Shown in pieces: positions 62,830 to 64,000 of a stretch of 64,000 bases of DNA (positions are counted from its first letter, which is position 1; each line of letters opens with the position of its first letter). Location of the stretch: assembly GCF_041897535.1 (NCBI RefSeq), contig NZ_CP169217.1, forward strand, positions 1,674,001-1,738,000, in the 5' to 3' direction. Both the position numbers and the translations under genes were made by a program. The notes below the pieces were generated by a model, which saw only the letters and a program-made list of their open reading frames with translations, ran no database searches and had not been told where the DNA came from. This DNA is from Methylomicrobium lacus_A. GTDB lineage: Bacteria; Pseudomonadota; Gammaproteobacteria; Methylococcales; Methylomonadaceae.

Positions 62830-63930
62830 CTAGGCATACATGATGCGGTGATCGAACAGGCGGCCGCTGAAACAACGCTTTTCGACATAAGGCGAGGTCA
62901 TCGCCGCCAGCAGCGCCGCGTAATTGAGATGGAAGGACAGGACGTCGCCGAGCCGGATGGTCCCGGCCAGCGCGGAGACATCGAGCCCCACATAGTCGCT
63001 GGATGCGCCGACTACGGTGGCCGGCGCAAGCGGCGTGATGCCTTCGACGGCGACATCCTGCCGCCCGATATTGACCAGCGCATGCAATATGTCGCCGTGA
63101 TTCTCGAAATGGGGATGGCCGCCGAAGGCGTCCTCGCCATGCTCACCCTTGAATGCCGAAGGCTTCCTTTGCAGTTCGACGACTTCGGCCTGCAGTACGA
63201 AGGCATCCTGGTAGGTGCCGGGCCGGGGCTTTCTGTGGGTGGTTTCGCGCCCGAGCAGGATCGCCTCGCCGATCCGGGCATGATTGATGCGGCCAGGCAG
63301 CCCGCCCCCGGCCATAAGAATCAGGCCGCTGGAATTCAGGCCCGAGACCCAGTCCAGTGAGATCGCGCAGGTTCGTTCGATTTCGGCGGCCAGCTCGGCA
63401 AGATAGCGCATGTTGCTTCGGGTCGGCACGGTGCCGCTGAAACAGGCCAGGTTGGTGCCGATTCCTTTCAGCCGGATGCCTGCCAGCGGCATCAGGGACT
63501 TGGCGAGGTCGACGACCCGATCGGGCCAGATTCCCTCGCGCAAGTCGCCCAGATCGACCATCAGGACCACCTCGTGCACCCTGCCCTGGCGCAACGCCGC
63601 GGCCGACAGCGCTTCCAGCGTCTCCGCCTCGGAATTCAGGCTGACGCCGGCCCAAGCCGTCACTTCATCGACCCGGGACAACGACGGCAGGCGCAGCAGC
63701 ATATAAGGCGCGTCCAGACCGGCGCCGCGCATCCTTTGAATATTCTCCAGCCGGGAGTCGGCGATGCCGGTGACGCCGCCGCGCAGCATCGCCGCCGCCA
63801 CCTGCGGATGGCCGCAGACGGCCTTGGTCACGCCGCTGACACCGACGCCGTGGCTGGCGCACAAATCGACGATGATCCGGGCGTTATGCTCGATCCTGTC
63901 CAGGTCGATGTTCAGAACCGGGTAAGCCAT
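62830..63930 (-). CDS. PLP-dependent alanine/ornithine racemase-family protein
   Basis: The 366-residue protein has the fold III (alanine racemase-type) barrel: PVLNIDLDRIEHNARIIVDL, the PLP Lys in GVSGVTKAVCGHPQVA, GLDAPYMLLRLPSLSRVDEV, and DWVSGLNSSGLILMAGGG with LPGRINHARIGEAILLGRE near the phosphate-binding end. This layout matches the ornithine racemase/YhfX branch rather than Alr. It probably racemises an amino acid; the substrate is not certain. A gene cut by the window edge precedes it by 3 nt, so the two are an operon. Confidence 0.85.
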   Translation of the reverse strand: MAYPVLNIDLDRIEHNARIIVDLCASHGVGVSGVTKAVCGHPQVAAAMLRGGVTGIADSRLENIQRMRGAGLDAPYMLLRLPSLSRVDEVTAWAGVSLNSEAETLEALSAAALRQGRVHEVVLMVDLGDLREGIWPDRVVDLAKSLMPLAGIRLKGIGTNLACFSGTVPTRSNMRYLAELAAEIERTCAISLDWVSGLNSSGLILMAGGGLPGRINHARIGEAILLGRETTHRKPRPGTYQDAFVLQAEVVELQRKPSAFKGEHGEDAFGGHPHFENHGDILHALVNIGRQDVAVEGITPLAPATVVGASSDYVGLDVSALAGTIRLGDVLSFHLNYAALLAAMTSPYVEKRCFSGRLFDHRIMYA

Positions 63931-63933
63931 CGT

Positions 63934-64000
63934 TTATCGATCTTGCCCTTGCCACCTGCGCACCAGAAAACTGGCGACATCGCGCCCGGTCGTGCCATGG
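63934..64000 (-). CDS. C-terminal end of an unidentified gene (cut by window edge)
   Basis: Only the last 22 codons are visible, reading HGTTGRDVASFLVRRWQGQ-DR before TAA at 63934-63936. The stop is 3 nt upstream of the racemase ATG and in the same orientation, which argues for cotranscription. The fragment is too short to assign a family. Confidence 0.6.
   Translation of the reverse strand, partial: HGTTGRDVASFLVRRWQGQDR

Overview
The window reads as chromosomal DNA of a gammaproteobacterium, most likely a Methylococcales-type methanotroph or another H4MPT-using methylotroph. This is inferred from adjacent DUF447 and MfnB-like genes (linked to methanofuran/tetrahydromethanopterin C1 cofactors), a secreted SBP56-type methanethiol oxidase, and the gammaproteobacterial rrn layout (16S, tRNA-Ile, tRNA-Ala, 23S). 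No methane monooxygenase or methanol dehydrogenase gene is present, so the assignment is indirect.

Layout. 1-4120 (minus): an rRNA operon, 23S cut by the window edge, with three tandem sigma70-type promoters and two boxA-like elements. 4462-13845 (plus): an envelope and second-messenger block with a FecR-domain protein, an OmpA-like lipoprotein, an HD-GYP protein, a class I-type cyclic nucleotide phosphodiesterase, a CHASE2 class III cyclase and a 948-residue membrane protein of unknown function. 13873-24542 (minus): an eleven-gene lipopolysaccharide run (yqaA-like, membrane protein, GT9, GT25, waaL, two GT2, msbA, gmhA, hldE, hldD), mostly overlapping or tightly spaced. 24612-26213 (minus): a secreted cupredoxin and a partner membrane-anchored protein. 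26486-34289: housekeeping genes pgi, tadA, guaA, guaB, a RIO kinase and dbpA.

34306-38850 is the accessory part: REP-like palindromes, an AT-rich two-gene ParA-like ATPase plus RelA/SpoT-domain pair, a chimeric ORF whose first about 40 codons come from a REP-associated tyrosine transposase, a decayed copy of the downstream cupin gene, then DUF1415 and DUF1488 genes. 39045-43530 (minus) is a sulfur/C1 region: sulfite dehydrogenase catalytic subunit and cytochrome, a cupin, and a tetR-DUF4242-methanethiol oxidase operon with a perfect palindromic operator inside the tetR promoter. 43634-50464 holds miscellaneous genes: LMW phosphatase, dienelactone hydrolase, lipoproteins, a QGLVGNLLGNTLG repeat protein, a PIN/NYN-like nuclease, an NlpC/P60 protein and a signal-peptide-less PhnD-like protein next to an Aer-type PAS protein. 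50663-63930 holds miaA, DUF447-mfnB, an HDOD-GAF-GGDEF protein, tRNA-Arg(CCT), purE-purK, a YajR-like MFS transporter, cstA-ybdD, a secreted nuclease and a PLP racemase.

The best candidate for an undescribed system is the ParA-like/RelA-SpoT pair at 34450-36206: compact, compositionally foreign, without parB, and flanked by repeat debris. The cyclic-nucleotide cluster, the cupredoxin pair, the PhnD-like/PAS pair and the glycine-rich repeat protein are secondary candidates. All function calls come from reading motifs; no database search was run.
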